Positions 1-12,319 are shown, counted from the first letter of the stretch. The stretch is 64,000 bases of DNA from Spodoptera frugiperda (GCF_023101765.2 NC_064215.1:5952001-6016000), one strand, 5' to 3'. A program made the numbers and translations. Notes: a model not told the origin generated them from the letters alone.

Positions 1-193
1 AATTTATTCAATTTAATTTATATAATTCAATTTTTATACTTTATTAATATATAATTTTTATACTATACTTTATTCCATTTTGGTTCAATTTTTACAATTT
101 AATTAATTTCAAATTCAGTCCATATCAAATTATAATTTACCTTACATAAGTATATAATTATAAACTTTACTTACTACCTACTATTATTATACT

Positions 194-661
194 TTAGGAA
201 CCTATCATGCTTTCATTGAGTACACTTAGAAAAAATTTCGTTGCCTTATACTTAAAGACTCGTTTGGAAATAGAAGCACTTTCGATATCTGCAGGTAGAC
301 CATTGAAAATTGTTGGAACTAAACTTCTATCACATCTTTTGCCATAATAATTACTGCTAGTGGGTACTACGAACGTCTCACACTGTTTCGTATTTCGAGG
401 CCTTAATTGTGCAGTTTTGACTTTACACTCATGGTGGCAGTAATGATCCAATGCAACTAACAGCGCTACCCTCTCATGCACAGGCAGGATATTGCACTCA
501 ACAAACAGCTTCTCATAATTGGATTTTTTACATCGCAGTTTGGTTTTATTGTCTGCCAATTTTTTCATAAACCTAATTTGTAATAACATATTGTTGTATA
601 ACACTAAAAAGGTAGACAGAACTTGAAGACTTTGTAATAATTGTGATGTCCAAATTGTCAA
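194..661 (-). mobile_element. Non-LTR retrotransposon reverse-transcriptase C-terminal remnant
   Basis: An open stretch of about 155 codons on the minus strand reads like the last part of a LINE polyprotein. It has a Cys/His-containing segment (HYCHHECK), then a block of the type '...NTK..ETFVVP', then a 'FNGLPADIESASI...FK.KATKFF' ending. Such 'N-LP-(D/E)' plus 'FK' endings are typical of the region just after reverse transcriptase in arthropod non-LTR elements. There is no convincing initiator ATG and no upstream polymerase domain in frame, so it is a 5'-truncated, broken copy. The overlapping plus-strand reading at 643-942 is not supported as a gene. The assignment rests on motif memory, not on a search. 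Confidence 0.5.
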
Positions 662-1244
662 TCGTAGACATATACCGAAACTTCATGCTGCTAAAACGTT
701 TCGGGAAGCTCAATAATACTTTCATTGGTCTGTTGGTCCAAAATACATTATTCATACTAGAATTTCAATACGTAAATGAGAGACCAGACGCAGCAGTAAC
801 AAAAATACAAGTAATATTTAAAATTTTAGCTGTCATTAACACACTTTGGACTACAATTAGACCCACACGTTGTTCCCACATTATAAGGCCCATAATAAAA
901 TGTCACCGTTCGGCTCAGGATTTGCAGTTATGTAGGTTTTAAGAGCTAATAAAGAGTATATTAAATCCACTCGATTATGTTTAATATGCGCTAAGAACTG
1001 TGTCATTCTCTGTTTGTTCCACAAATCCGACCCTCCTTTAAGCAGGCTTGTTTCAGAGATTATAAAACATGTATTATGTTCGAATTAACAAAAATAGAAC
1101 GCTTGTTTCCAAAAATATCGCGTACTTTATACATTATAATATTAAAGGGTAAAACATTCCAAAATCTACAACTACTAATAAATTAAAAATTCATTAACAT
1201 AAAACATTGTCCAGTGGACAAAATTGTGAATCCAAACCATTCTC

Positions 1245-1345
1245 AGATCCCCTTGAATACACAAAAAATTTCATTAAAATCGGTCCAGTCGTTTAAGAGA
1301 AGTTCAGTGACATACTTACAGAAGATTTATATATATAAAGATAAA
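1245..1345 (+). repeat. Interspersed repeat fragment (RTE/SINE-like 3' end, family S)
   Basis: It contains the phrase 'AAAATCGGTCCAGTCGTTTA' followed by a TATATATA-rich tail, a signature found in a widespread lepidopteran repeat. Other copies in the window are at 10082-10450, 24340-24530, 29868-30075, 53395-53585 and 57135-57345. Confidence 0.5.
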
Positions 1346-1529
1346 TAGTATATAAAGTTTATTAATTGGTTTAAAAAGGTCTCTCATTGATGTCGACACT
1401 TACGTATGATTGAGTGGTTGCTAATTACCTTTACTAATTGTTACATATACGCAAGCATGATTTACATAATAAGTGCAACACTACGCCTATTTAATTCCCG
1501 TAAGTATACACTAGAACAAGTATACTGCT

Positions 1530-1683
1530 AGGGAGTGGAATTCTTTGCCGGAGTCTGTGTTTCCTGATGGGTATAACCTGGGTGTTTTCAAAGCTCGAGT
1601 GCTCCATCGTAGGATGCATCATCACTTACCATCAGGCGAGATAGCGGCCAAACGTCGACCCATCAAACGTACAAAAAAAAAGA
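1530..1683 (+). mobile_element. Non-LTR retrotransposon 3' end with poly(A)
   Basis: Plus-strand translation from 1530 gives REWNSLPESVFP, then YNLGVFKARV, which is the typical C-terminal 'WN-LP--VFP--Y-LG-FK-RV' ending of Jockey-like lepidopteran LINEs. It is followed by a basic tail that runs into an A-rich stretch near 1670-1685. No upstream polymerase is in frame, so this is a 5'-truncated insertion. It is distinct from the minus-strand remnant at 194-661. Confidence 0.6.
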
Positions 1684-2220
1684 GAAACAGGGAATGTTTG
1701 GCATAAGTGTCAATTACGGACTCCATGCACTTTTAATTTTAGTAAAACTAAAATTTTTCGCTTCGATAATCATAATTGGTGATTTATTCCTGGCAGCACA
1801 TATAACGGTCATATTAGTAATTCACTGGTGAGTCAATAGAGTAATTCATTTTCAAGTAAGTAATTCACCATGTTGCTGTTTTGAAAGACACACCAGTATG
1901 CATTCATTCCACATTCATACAGCGAATGTCATTCATTTAAATGCGAGTAATATAATAATACAAAGTAGTGGAACCCTGGTAGAGGCTGGATGAGAAGGAC
2001 GTTAGAAGCCTTGAATAACGTGAGAGAAACCAGGTCATGGCAGGCGCTGAGATTTGCGCATTTTACTGACGCAATCCGCGATTCAATGGCCTATACTTAC
2101 AGAACAGGCCAAAGATGTATATTTGTGGTGCATACAAGTAAAGAGGTATTATTTACTGAGCTACATGATAGATGTAGGGTCCTATTTGCTCCTTTCATAT
2201 AAATAGCATTATATCACGTT
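1684..2220. other. Unassigned stretch with a short plus-strand ORF
   Basis: An open frame at 1990-2202 could encode 70 residues. It has no signal peptide, no recognisable motif, no TATA box nearby and no coding-type GC rise. It follows a repeat-rich area and is more likely a relic than a gene. Confidence 0.3.
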
Positions 2221-2625
2221 TTGTAATCCTCAGAGTGGTAGGCAGAGGGCTATGTTATAAGTAACTTCTAATAGGGGGTGAGTATTTTTTTATAAAAACC
2301 TATTTCAATACCAAATATAGTAATTTTAAACAAAGCTTACAAAAAAAAGTTAAAAAGTTCAACATTTTACCTAAACTGGGAATGACCCGTTACCTCTTTG
2401 CTTGCAGTGGCACTTACGTCCACTCGATCAACGAGGCAGTTATATCTTTTGTTTTATTTTTTATTTTGGTATTGTAGGAGGTTGTATTTGAGAATACTAT
2501 TGCTAAACATAGGAAGCTATCCCAAAATATAAGGTATGACGGTGTTTTTTGTCGGAGAAGCTAACAGGGTGCGAACCTGAAACGTATCCTGACTGTTGTG
2601 CTTGCAGTCTAGCCTCTCTAATCTA
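2221..2625 (-). repeat. Degenerate tRNA-derived SINE copies (family A)
   Basis: The phrases 'GGTAGGCAGAGG', 'AATAGGGGGTGAG' and, at 2440, 'CACTCGATCAACGAGGCAG' match in order the much better kept element at 23470-23765. A second head fragment follows near 2565-2625 ('GTGCGAACCTGAAACG'). The minus-strand head corresponds to a tRNA-like box A and box B. Both are old copies. Confidence 0.5.
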
Positions 2626-4990
2626 AACTAAACTTTTTCAAAAGTTAAAAATCTTATATGAGGTTATATTCATTACATAAGTAGGTACTATACCTCTGTA
2701 ATTTTGCGTCAGCCTTCATTAATCGACCATTATTAATTGATTAACAAACGTTGGATACATTTTCGGTATTTCCGACCCCCTAGCTCAGCAGGCTCATTTA
2801 CAACCGCAAGACTAATGAAGCGATAACTACCTACAGCAATTAAGCATATCAATATCGTTAATTTTGTGTAGGCATACAAATATATGAAGTCATTTTAGTG
2901 AAAATGAATTTAGTTTTTCCCAGTAGGTCAGGTACTGATTAATTTTTTCTCGAATTTTGACTTTTGCCTAAACTTGGCACTAGGTGCTAGATGCCACCTT
3001 GAAAGGAGTTCACCAGAAGATGACGGGGTCTACAAAATTTAATAAGGATTAAGCAATAAAATTAGGCACCGATAATGTAGTGCATACGTTGCATCTGCAT
3101 ATTTGGCTGAAATGCGGTGTGACCTAGTTAGCGTTACTTAGCACCAATCGACCTATTCATTCATCATTCACGCGGGGCGGCTCGGGAGGGGTCCAAGGCT
3201 CGCACGATGACGTCACAATGTTGGGTTTAAAAATTACCCCCCTCTTCACACAGCTGCAGTCCTTTCACGTGACCTACTGACCCAAAATTCAGGGATCCAA
3301 GTGACGTAGGCAGTACAACCCTGGCATCGAGTTCTGCGGCTGATACCCAAGAGGTGTATCAAATGGATAGCAAAACTTTTTCGAAGGAGTAGTTGCTGCG
3401 TTTTCAATGGAAGTTTCTACGTTGCCTGTATACTAGTGCTGCAATAAATATGTGTGCGTAATGGTACGGTTGATGTGTGAGTGTAGCGCCCGTGGGTACG
3501 ACCTCCCTTCCTGGTAACCTCGGCAGGCTTCATATACAGATGTGGCGCGACTACCTCTTTGAAGGCTATTTACAGCTAAAATTAGACGTGTCAGAACGTC
3601 AAGCACTCATGTGTTCTACGCTTGTTCGTCAAGCATAATTAATTGAGGCCGACCTGCATGTCATCGAAGTAGAAATCTAAATTATTGTTTGAAGGACTTC
3701 TTTTATCAAATTTTAGACTTTTTCAAGCCTAAACAATCATATTTTAGTTTGTAATTTGTTGTTTTAATCTCTTAATGTTTGTTTTTTAGACTTATCTGTT
3801 GTTTTAAAGGTGAATGAACTCGATGCTAAGATTTTATTATTCTCGGTGCTAAGATTTTATTATCTTAAGGTCATCCGAGTGTTCGAGGTACGCAAGTTAA
3901 TTTGCGTTCATTTGTTTGAACTATTTAAATATTTGAGTAGTTTCGAAGTAAGTCTTTAACAATGATCGATGTTCTCGTCGATACCTTTATTTCTATTACA
4001 TATCAAGGTTTATTTCAGACTTCCTTAAAGACTATTTTCGTATACCTTAGTGGCGAACGAATGAAGACTAATCGTTTTAATCTAAGTTGGATTCTTCAAG
4101 CCGATATCTTTCGTGTGTACCGAAATAGACCACAAGGATAAAAAAATATCCGGCATGTAGTGGTTTTCACGTGCTTCTATAGTTTTATTAGTAGCCTTTG
4201 GATGATAGCCAAGAATATGATGCTTCAGTAAACCTTGTATTATTTTCAATTATGTGTAGAAATAATATTCTATTTTCTATTAACGTTGAGGGTTTGCCAA
4301 AAGCAGTTGTGCTAACTATTGTTATCCTGTGTTTGTATTGTTGTTTTGTTTTATTGTATTTGGTGTAAGTAGGTAGTATAGTTTGATGGTAGTAGTACAC
4401 AAAAGTGCTTACTTAAAAAACGTAGTTTTTTACATTGAGTAAAATATTAGAGACAATTAAAATATTTAAAAATTTATTCATGTCTTTCGTAAGGTCCATA
4501 ATTGATTATAATTGTTCTACAGTACTATGATTGTTACACACATTCAAAAGGTTCTTTCCAATGACAAAGCGATTTTAAAATAAGTTCAAGTTTAAGTCAT
4601 AATTGCAAGTAAAACCTATTAAATATAATTTTCTCATAATTTGACACGTAAATCAGTAGCATGTGTGTATGTCGACGTATAATATGTCGGCGAGGTGTCT
4701 GTTTATAGGAGCGACGTGGCAGGCTGACACGCATACATTATGATAATTTATCACTCCACCGTCAGCGCCGAGTTCCGCGTGCTCCGATCAGAATAGCCGA
4801 GGAGGGTGCTGCTCTGAACCATGTTTCCATTGTTGGGTAGCTTCTGTTCTTCATCACATATATGACAGATGAAACAAATGTCTAAAGGTTATTTAATAGG
4901 GCCATTTTCACTGGACGCATGAAGTTCAAACTGTATCATGGTCTTGAAGTAAATATATGTCTTTAAGAAAACTAATGATTACTGTAGGTA
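2626..4990. other. Intergenic, one GC-richer island
   Basis: No gene is supported here. 3130-3560 is clearly richer in GC than its surroundings and holds TGACGTCA (3208-3215) and a CACGTGAC E-box near 3268. The rest is AT-rich and shows no recognised feature. The short minus-strand frame near 4188-4400 has no coding character. Confidence 0.4.
3208..3215. promoter_or_regulatory. Perfect CRE palindrome (TGACGTCA)
   Basis: A perfect cAMP-response element sits in a GC-richer island, about 55 bp before a CACGTG E-box. Single 8-mers occur by chance, and no adjacent gene start could be found, so a regulatory role is only a possibility. Confidence 0.25.
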
Positions 4991-4999
4991 ATATAATGT

Positions 5000-5185
5000 T
5001 ATCATCATCATCCATCAGCCTATAAGTGGCCACCGCCACCGGCCAAATTATAAGCCCAGGTTTCCTCACGATGTTTTCTTTCACCATTTGTCAGTAGTGT
5101 CTAAATAATCTTAGAAAGTACGTATAACTCGGAAAAAGTCACATTGGTACTTGCCGTTGGTAAGTTTCGACGTGTGATGTACCAA
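5000..5185 (-). repeat. SINE/RTE-like repeat, 'CGTGAGGAAACCTGGGCTT' family, minus copy
   Basis: It matches the reverse complement of 17750-17925 over most of its length: TCATCATCATC, AAGCCCAGGTTTCCTCACGATGTTTTCTTTCACC, AGTCACATTGGTACTTGCCGTTGGTA. The TCATCATC run is the ATGATG-type tail usual for lepidopteran RTE-derived repeats. Confidence 0.65.
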
Positions 5186-5189
5186 CCTG

Positions 5190-8100
5190 GAAATAAAAGC
5201 TGGAGGGTAGATGAGGTAGCGATAACTCGTGTATGATAACATTTTGTATCATGTTTATCAAATTAAATTAAAATAAAAAAGGGTCACTCACATTACACGG
5301 GTCATTGCACGGAACGGTACGATACATGATACGGTATAGAATCCTTTAGGTTTTAATCCAATTAATATATAGTCTTCTAAGTGTTAAACTTTCGACATCA
5401 TATGTATATGATGATATAGCCCGTGATAGTCCACTACTGGGTTATAAGCTACTTCCATTTAAGAGAAGTTTGAAGTTTGTGTTGATGTAAGTTAAAGTTC
5501 CTGATATTATATTTTCTTAGAAGATGAATTCTTCTATGTGAAAGTTCACGTTAAAATTCAAAAGTCGATGTCGTGAGACAATGTACGCATACACCACGAG
5601 CCTTGATCGGCCGATGAACTTATCCAATAATCTCCTTATTTCCACATAAAGTAATTTACAGAGATGTCGATGTTAAGTACTTACGATATGATAACCCTTA
5701 TGTAAAACAAATCGCGTGCCGATATTGCCGTGAGGTCATATATTCCAGTATATTGGGAGCAATCTCCTTTAAATCTTTTATTAAGCGTAACTTTAAGCGT
5801 TATGTGGGGATGTGTTTAATAATTTTCAGTTGTATTATCTGATAAATGTCGTTGACCTCTCTCTGTTTTGTTCGGTTCTTTGATGGGGTATTGAGGAAGA
5901 ACAAAGTGACAGTTGAATTCGTTTCATCATTCAGTGTTGGGTTCATTTGTTTCGGCGATATTGTTTTGTTGGGTGCTTTGAATTGATTAGTTTCTGTCAT
6001 CCGTTTCATTTTCTTCCTTTTATTTTATTTTTCTAATCGTTTGAAATTGATATGCTTTGTTGTATTGTGATTCCGTGTTTGTTTGTAGTAGTTACAATTT
6101 GCCTAATAATTCTATTCCCAGTTTAGACTAAATATCAGTTTGTGTCTTAACGAAACCTATTTGACCTTTTGGCGAAGTATGTGTTTAACTTTACTGTCAT
6201 CAACTATGCAGTCGTTTGCTTCAAATCAGCTGACCTCACTTTGCTATTACAATGACCAATAGATCCACTTTAATATCCATAACTCTGTCTACAAGTTTTC
6301 CAAAGTACTTATTAATCCATCAATCAAGGGCTGTCAGTGTATTAAACGCAGTATTGTTTAAATTGGGTCCTTAAGCCAGGGTCCTTTAGTATTTTATGGT
6401 ACCAGTTTTTCAATTAATGGGGAGAAAGGGATAACTCAGCTATTGACAAGAGTGAATGAACTCTGGTCGGTATTATTTCGGCGAATTTCATAATCCATAC
6501 AAATGATGTGAAGAAAAAGCTCTTAGCCTATTTTTAAACACATTACACGCGCCGAGGAGTGTGTGATTTGCCATAATGGAAGTTCATAATCCAGTCAATT
6601 GTGAATGTCTTATAAATATTATATTCGATTTAATTTTAAATATGGCTGAATTTCGACTGCTGGATTTCTATTCATATCAGCATCAGCAATCTGAAATTAG
6701 AATTCCAAAAAGATTTTTAATCGAGATGATAAATTAAAATATTTTGAAAATAGAAAGACGGCTATGTCTATTCTAAGATGTGACATAAATGACCTACCTC
6801 GCCGTATATATGAATAATGAGCGTTAGATAACGTGCAAGGGAGGGAGGCTGTACGATCGATAGATGCACCAGGTCGTTGACCCCGGCAAACTTCTGCTGT
6901 TTCGACCACCAGCCCACTGCCCTATAAATATGAAATGACACTCTCGCCTGCATTGCGGTTACCGTATTTTTAACTACCTCTTTGTTATTAATAGGTAGAT
7001 GCATTCATTTTTAATGTGCATTAATTCTATGAAAATTTTTATGGACTATACATTTTTGTGTACCTGTACCTTATTTAAAATATTACATTAAACGTACGTA
7101 CACGCAACGTTACGCCTTTTATCCCCGAAAGGGTAGGCAGAGGTGCACATTAGGGCAACGTACGTATAAACGCAATAAAACAATATTTGATTATTATTAT
7201 AATATAAATACTGAAATAAATCAATAATAAAATATAATTTACGGATTTAAAAAAGTTTGCCACAGTATTTATTTACTCAAGAGGATTATTGTATTGGAGG
7301 GTAATTGTATTGTATACGTTTGACCTTTTATTATAAACTTTGTAAGGAGTTTCGACTTTATAAAAAAGCGTATAATGTGCCTTTAAATTGGGTGACGTTA
7401 AAACTCCCTTACTTATAAAATAGTCATCAAGTTTTATTTTTAAACTACGGTCGACGTAATAACATTGCCAAAAGCTACTTATTTAGTTTACTGTAAATTG
7501 ATCAATTTAATTTAAAAGAATTGGGACTCATCTTTATATTTTTTCTTTTACTTAATATCATTTACCTACTGGTGTGCTTCATTCCTTTAAACAGACGAAA
7601 ATAGCACTTTATTCTGAGTAAAACATTTTATTTTCGGTTGTGAGAAAAATAGCGCTACAATCTAACCTCTTTTAAAGTTTCATCGTGTCATGTCGCCATT
7701 TTGAGGACAGAACCAGGTTAATGAGGAAATGAGAAATCCCTTAGAAACTGTATATTTCCTAAGTAATGACTTATACCTTAAATCTGCTGAGATTTATGTC
7801 CCGTGTATGACGATAGGTTTGTCCTCATTTCATAGGCCACTTGACTGGGAAAACGTAAATATATTGCCATTAATTAAAGGTGAAACGTTATATTTACTTA
7901 TCATAGTACATAAATAACTATTATTAGCTTACTTCCTGGGGTCTTTTCTGGGCTATTTAGGCAAAAACATCATCTATGGCGCCTGCTTTTTCTTTAACTA
8001 TCACGATGATTTTGTCAGCAGTTTTTGAGTACTATAAAATGACACCACATTCTAATTTAATGTTTATTTATATTATGATAAATTTTAAACAATTTTTCGG

Positions 8101-9830
8101 TTGTAGTTTTATTAACTCACGTGCGGAAATGGTGCGTAGGCGTCGGTCATGTGCGCGGCTCTGCAGGTGATCGGCTGATCGACATACACACAGTGGTGAC
8201 AAAGTTAATGTTTTTCATTACAAATGGAACCTTCCCTAGATAATAAACGTGCTCATAGTTAGTAACGGTCTATTGGAACCGTGTTTTATTGGAAAAAATA
8301 TGTATTGGTGAATGGCGCCCATCGCTCATGGGCGACGTTTTATTTTATAGTCTCTTTAAATTCATCTATGTAACTTAACTACAAATTGGTCATTAAATAA
8401 TACACAGGTTCTTAAGTTTTCGAAGCTAATTTCCCTAACTAAAGGGATTTATGTTTTTAATGTAATATACTACCAATATATTTGCGTATTGTATATGCAC
8501 TCTATGTCTAAACGTTTGGTTTTTTCAGTTTTTATAAGGCTACGACTCCACAAAGACGAAATGGTACTTTTTCTAGATAAATTAAAGAGTGTCGTATCAT
8601 TAATAAATAACCTCGATTGCAATGTCGAGTTATTGGCGTAATATGTCTGACCTCTCTACTTATAATAATTAAAATGTGTAATGGTGGAAATCGTCCTTGT
8701 CCTAATTTTTACTGCATCAATTATGACTGAACTACTTTAGGAGCATTTTAATGATAGGATTTTAATACAGTGCTTTTGAACAGTATGACAAATAACTGAT
8801 TTGAACTAGCATTGATTTATACAGCATACATAAGTCTGGACTCTATGTTTAACTTGGGATATCAACACAAAAGGCTTTTCGGTGAAATTCCATTTCGAAC
8901 CCAGCCCTTTAAATCCGACAGACACGATTTCGATAAAAAATAAACGCCCCATTTCAAAAGTATTCCGAAATTTATTTTTAGACGGATGAAACTGTTAAAA
9001 TTTTCTCGAGACAGACAGTTATCACTCCCTTACTTAGCCGATAATGGGCAAAGTTTGGAAAAGTTAAAAATTATCACTAATTATACGGAGGAAGTTTTTA
9101 AATTTTAACAAATCCGTTTAATGGTTGACAGGGATGACGTCATTCCGATTGATTGCTATCAACAGGTTCCCTATTTACACATTCAGTTTTGGGAAAACAA
9201 ATATGGTCGCCGCAAATATCGACTATCTGTGGTAAAACAGTAATTTGTTGCGTCATAACGACAGATTCACAATATCATGACCGTAATTTTATGGGGATGA
9301 GGCAGACAAGTGTAGTATCTAATTTATATCATTGATGACATAATAAAATATGCACTTTGTCTATGGCTTTGCATTTCTTTTAGTGACTAGACGTCTACTT
9401 AATTTCCTACAGAAAACCGAATTGTTTTAACATCAGCACAGTTATTATTTAAGAAAACTAAATACATATTAAGTCAAGTAACACCATTAACTTCAGCGTA
9501 TTAAGATGGGTTTTATTCTTTTTATTACGAAAAGACAGAGAGAAATTTGTTGCTTACAAAAGCCTAAATGACTGGGAAAATCTCTCAGTCTACTAACATA
9601 TTCGAACAATTTGGCAATGTTCCCAGATATAAGTATAAAAGATGGTCGTATTATACGAATGGATTATTATGATAGACATTAAAGAGTAGTCAAGTGTCGT
9701 AATGTTGAATACTTATTTTATGTTGACAACTTGTTGATACGATTTTATAGGTTTGTCGAACATTTTGCTTGTAACTACGAAAGTAAGTCAGTTTGGTGAA
9801 AATGTTAATCATTTTTCTCAGAACTAGTGT
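5190..9830. other. Intergenic, no gene seen
   Basis: AT-rich sequence with many stops in all frames. Small frames near 5800-6009, 6697-7004, 7729-8170 and 9153-9335 show no signal peptide, motif, GC rise or splice context. A fragment of SINE family A ('ACGCCTTTTATCCCCGAAAGGGTAGGCAGAGG') lies at 7108-7165. Confidence 0.5.
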
Positions 9831-9840
9831 TTGGAATTTT

Positions 9841-10403
9841 CCTAAAAGAGTAATAAGTTTTTCTTAAGTTCGTCTCTCTTGTTTTTATTTGTTCGTAGAG
9901 AAAAAATGTTATAGGAAAATTAAATTAAATTGCTTTTTTATATGGTTAGTCAATAGAAATATACGATATGAATTGAATACTTACATATACTTACGTTTTG
10001 TTTGGTGGTTTTCCTCTCTGTTCTTTTGATCTGGTACAAGTCACTTTCTTGTATTGTGTGTGTATTGTGTGATTTATTATAAACTAGCTTTCCGCCCGCG
10101 GCTTCGCCCACGTGTAATTCGGTTATATGACAACAGAATGCTCGTTTTTTGCTCTCTAAAAGAGTAATAAGTTTTTCTTAAGTTCGTCTTTTTTGTTTTT
10201 ATTTGTTCGTAGAGAAGGAATATTAAAGGAAATTTATTATTAAATAGCTTTTTATTTGGTTAGTCAATTGAAATATACGATGTGTATTGAATACTTACAT
10301 ATACTTACGTTTTGTTCGGTGGCTTTCCTCTGAGTTCTTTTGATCTGGTACCAGTCATTTTCTTGTATTGTTATGTGTATATTGTGTGATTTATTATAAA
10401 ATA
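9841..10403. repeat. Direct tandem duplication, period about 315 bp
   Basis: 9841-10084 and 10156-10403 share long matched phrases in order: CTAAAAGAGTAATAAG, TTTATTTGTTCGTAGAGAA, TTGAATACTTACATATACTT, TTCTTTTGATCTGGTAC and TTGTGTGATTTATTATAAA. The 70 bp between them carries a fragment of repeat family S (CCGCCCGCGGCTTCGCCC). The copies have diverged by base changes and small indels, so the duplication is not recent. Confidence 0.8.
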
Positions 10404-10414
10404 TGTTTGTGTAA

Positions 10415-11400
10415 CTTTATATAAACCGGAAGAGTTTTATATATATAGATAATATTTGTGTAACAATGTACTTAGTTAATTTTCAATGTGTTCAGGTAAT
10501 TTGAGTTTGCTAAGAGGTTGGGAATAAAAATCAGAAATAATTTTCATAGTTTTTATTTTAAATACGAAAACTCATGTTAGTCGACAATAAAAATTACTTA
10601 CATCTAATTGATTTAATATTTAAACTAGCTACTTAGTATATGGCAATACCAACTGAGTATTTACTGATCAAATAGTAGACAAATAGTATAACTATATGTA
10701 TAGGTACAAATTCGAAATATTTCAAGTGATGATTAAGTAAGTTTACATTTTCGCTAAGACATGCGGTGTTCTATTCTGTAACGTACTTAAATTCCATACG
10801 GCACACCATACATGGATAGTATTAAGGTACACAGTTCTTAAAGTAATAGTATACCATACATCTAGACCTACTTATTTCCCAAAGGTGGAAAGGCACTATG
10901 CTTGATTAACAAAATCAAAGTTTTACACAATACAAACTCTTCCATTAGACCGACTGCAGTACAAACATTACTCACTGAAACTACTTTATTATTACAACGA
11001 TTTCAAAACGCATGCAGTTATGTGGCGATCGAAACAAGTACATAAATCGTGATTCGACAAACTTTAGTCTAAAGTAATTTAGATTGGTGTCCTAGAGTGC
11101 AGTACAGGATACAAACAATGACGATACCCGGTGAGTAGATATTAGAAAAGTGTCTACTAGTAATGCTCAACAGACCGACAGCTAGTTGCAATTCAGTACA
11201 CAGTCTTATGTATTGTCCCTTAAATACAACTAAACGAGTCACAGCTCAACTTGCAGCGAACGCTGCGGAAGGCCCCGGCGCCTGGAGCAAGGCACTCTCC
11301 TGGCGCCACCCTCGCTTGGTCCTCTATGAAGACATCGTTACGTCGGCTACTTGCCCAGGGTTCAGCAATTATCTACTGATATGATGAGAACTTGCCTCTC
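10415..11400. other. Downstream flank of the 11.5-kb gene
   Basis: AT-rich sequence without a supported gene. Minus-strand AATAAA-type signals occur near 10550 and 10985, so a long 3' UTR of the neighbouring minus-strand gene could run through here. 11240-11365 is unexpectedly GC-rich ('CCCCGGCGCCTGGAGCAAGG') and is unexplained. The short plus-strand frame 11163-11384 across it has no other support. Confidence 0.35.
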
Positions 11401-11407
11401 TAGCGCT

Positions 11408-11413
11408 TTTATT
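11408..11413 (-). terminator. Candidate poly(A) signal AATAAA
   Basis: AATAAA on the minus strand, 63-68 bp past the stop codon of the Ser-rich gene at 11476-12063. This is a normal distance for a short 3' UTR. Confidence 0.5.
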
Positions 11414-11475
11414 CTATTCGTAAATCTTAACCAGTCTTAATCTCCGCCCGTGTCCGGCCCAAATGCTGTCTTCCT

Positions 11476-12063
11476 TTATCGGTTGAGGCCCATGGATGCG
11501 CAGCACACTGTGTGGCGCGGCACTCTCTGTGTCGGTAGGCCTGAGAGTCCGCGTACGTACGTGTATGTTACAGGGGGCCGAAGGATCCTCTTTGGTTGAG
11601 TTTGCTTCTTGGGCTGACGTGAACGTTCAGTCGGAGAGCAAGACTGCGAACGAGACGATAGGCTCAGACTTTGGAACACTCGGCGAAGAGACACAGTGGA
11701 GCGGTGCCGGCGGTGACGTTCAGAGCCGTCGCTTCCGGATTCACTGACTGAGCACGACGATCGGTCATCAGCACGTCCATTTTCACCAGACACACTGTCG
11801 CTGCTGCTCGAGCTGCCGACGGAATCCGAGTCGTTGGCCCGGCGGGAGAGGCGGCTGCTGAGAGCTTTCAGCAGCCTGCCACCGCGGGGAGCTGTGATGG
11901 TTTCCGACATCTCTTCGATTGGTGGGCAGACCACAATCTTCGGCGTCACAGACTCGCGGCGCGGGTTGTTCTTAGGGGTCCGCTGTTGCACAGCTACGTT
12001 CACCGGCAGATCGCCGACGAACTTCTCACTCGTCAAAAAGTTGATTCCCAGCTTATTTTTCAT
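11476..12063 (-). CDS. Unrecognised Ser-rich basic protein, 195 aa
   Basis: A single open frame with coding-type GC content in AT-rich surroundings. The start is the first in-frame ATG (12061-12063). The frame stays open a little upstream, but without another ATG. From the N-terminus: a mixed segment (MKNKLGINFLTSEKF); RRES/VTPK around residue 36; a motif KIVVCPPIEE near 43-52; a Ser/Asp/Glu/Arg-rich disordered region at about 70-150 with runs such as SSSSSDSVSG and many RxxS-type possible phosphosites; then a more ordered-looking tail PPVTYTYVRGLSGLPTQRVP near 161-180. There is no signal peptide or membrane segment. The Ser-rich middle suggests an intrinsically disordered, phospho-regulated cytoplasmic or nuclear protein, which is inference only. 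The tail looks like a conserved short motif, but I cannot name the family. A TATA box (12247-12253) and an ACAGTT initiator (about 12218-12225) give a roughly 155-nt leader. It could also be the first exon of a longer gene, but the in-frame stop and nearby AATAAA argue against that. Confidence 0.65.
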   Translation of the reverse strand: MKNKLGINFLTSEKFVGDLPVNVAVQQRTPKNNPRRESVTPKIVVCPPIEEMSETITAPRGGRLLKALSSRLSRRANDSDSVGSSSSSDSVSGENGRADDRSSCSVSESGSDGSERHRRHRSTVSLRRVFQSLSLSSRSQSCSPTERSRQPKKQTQPKRILRPPVTYTYVRGLSGLPTQRVPRHTVCCASMGLNR

Positions 12064-12217
12064 AAGGTCGACGTTATCACTTCCGTACAGGAGGAGACAC
12101 ACAAGTAGTTTTTTGTTTTTGTTGATACAACGAAATGTTGTGATTGAAAACTTTTCCGGTTTTCGAGCGTGGTTAGGGAGTTAGTCGCGTAAGATCGCTC
12201 CGTGAGGGTGAGTCGCG

Positions 12218-12253
12218 AACTGTTGGCGGGTGGGAGGCTGCGACGGTTTATAT
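12218..12253 (-). promoter_or_regulatory. TATA box and initiator of the Ser-rich gene
   Basis: On the minus strand ATATAAA lies at 12247-12253 and CAACAGTT at 12218-12225. The spacing is about 30 bp, as expected for TATA to transcription start. The region around it is GC-rich (TTCGCGCATGCG) and unlike the flanks. Confidence 0.5.
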
Positions 12254-12319
12254 GGAGTTTTTCGCGCATGCGTTGTGTTAGGCTCAATTGTTCATGCACC
12301 GGTACACGTAGATGCATGC

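Noticed and set aside
11496..12317. Other frames across the Ser-rich gene on both strands (83-116 aa)
   Set aside because: They overlap the better supported minus-strand frame, and one (12060-12317) lies in its leader and promoter. Only one frame has matching core promoter and poly(A) signals.
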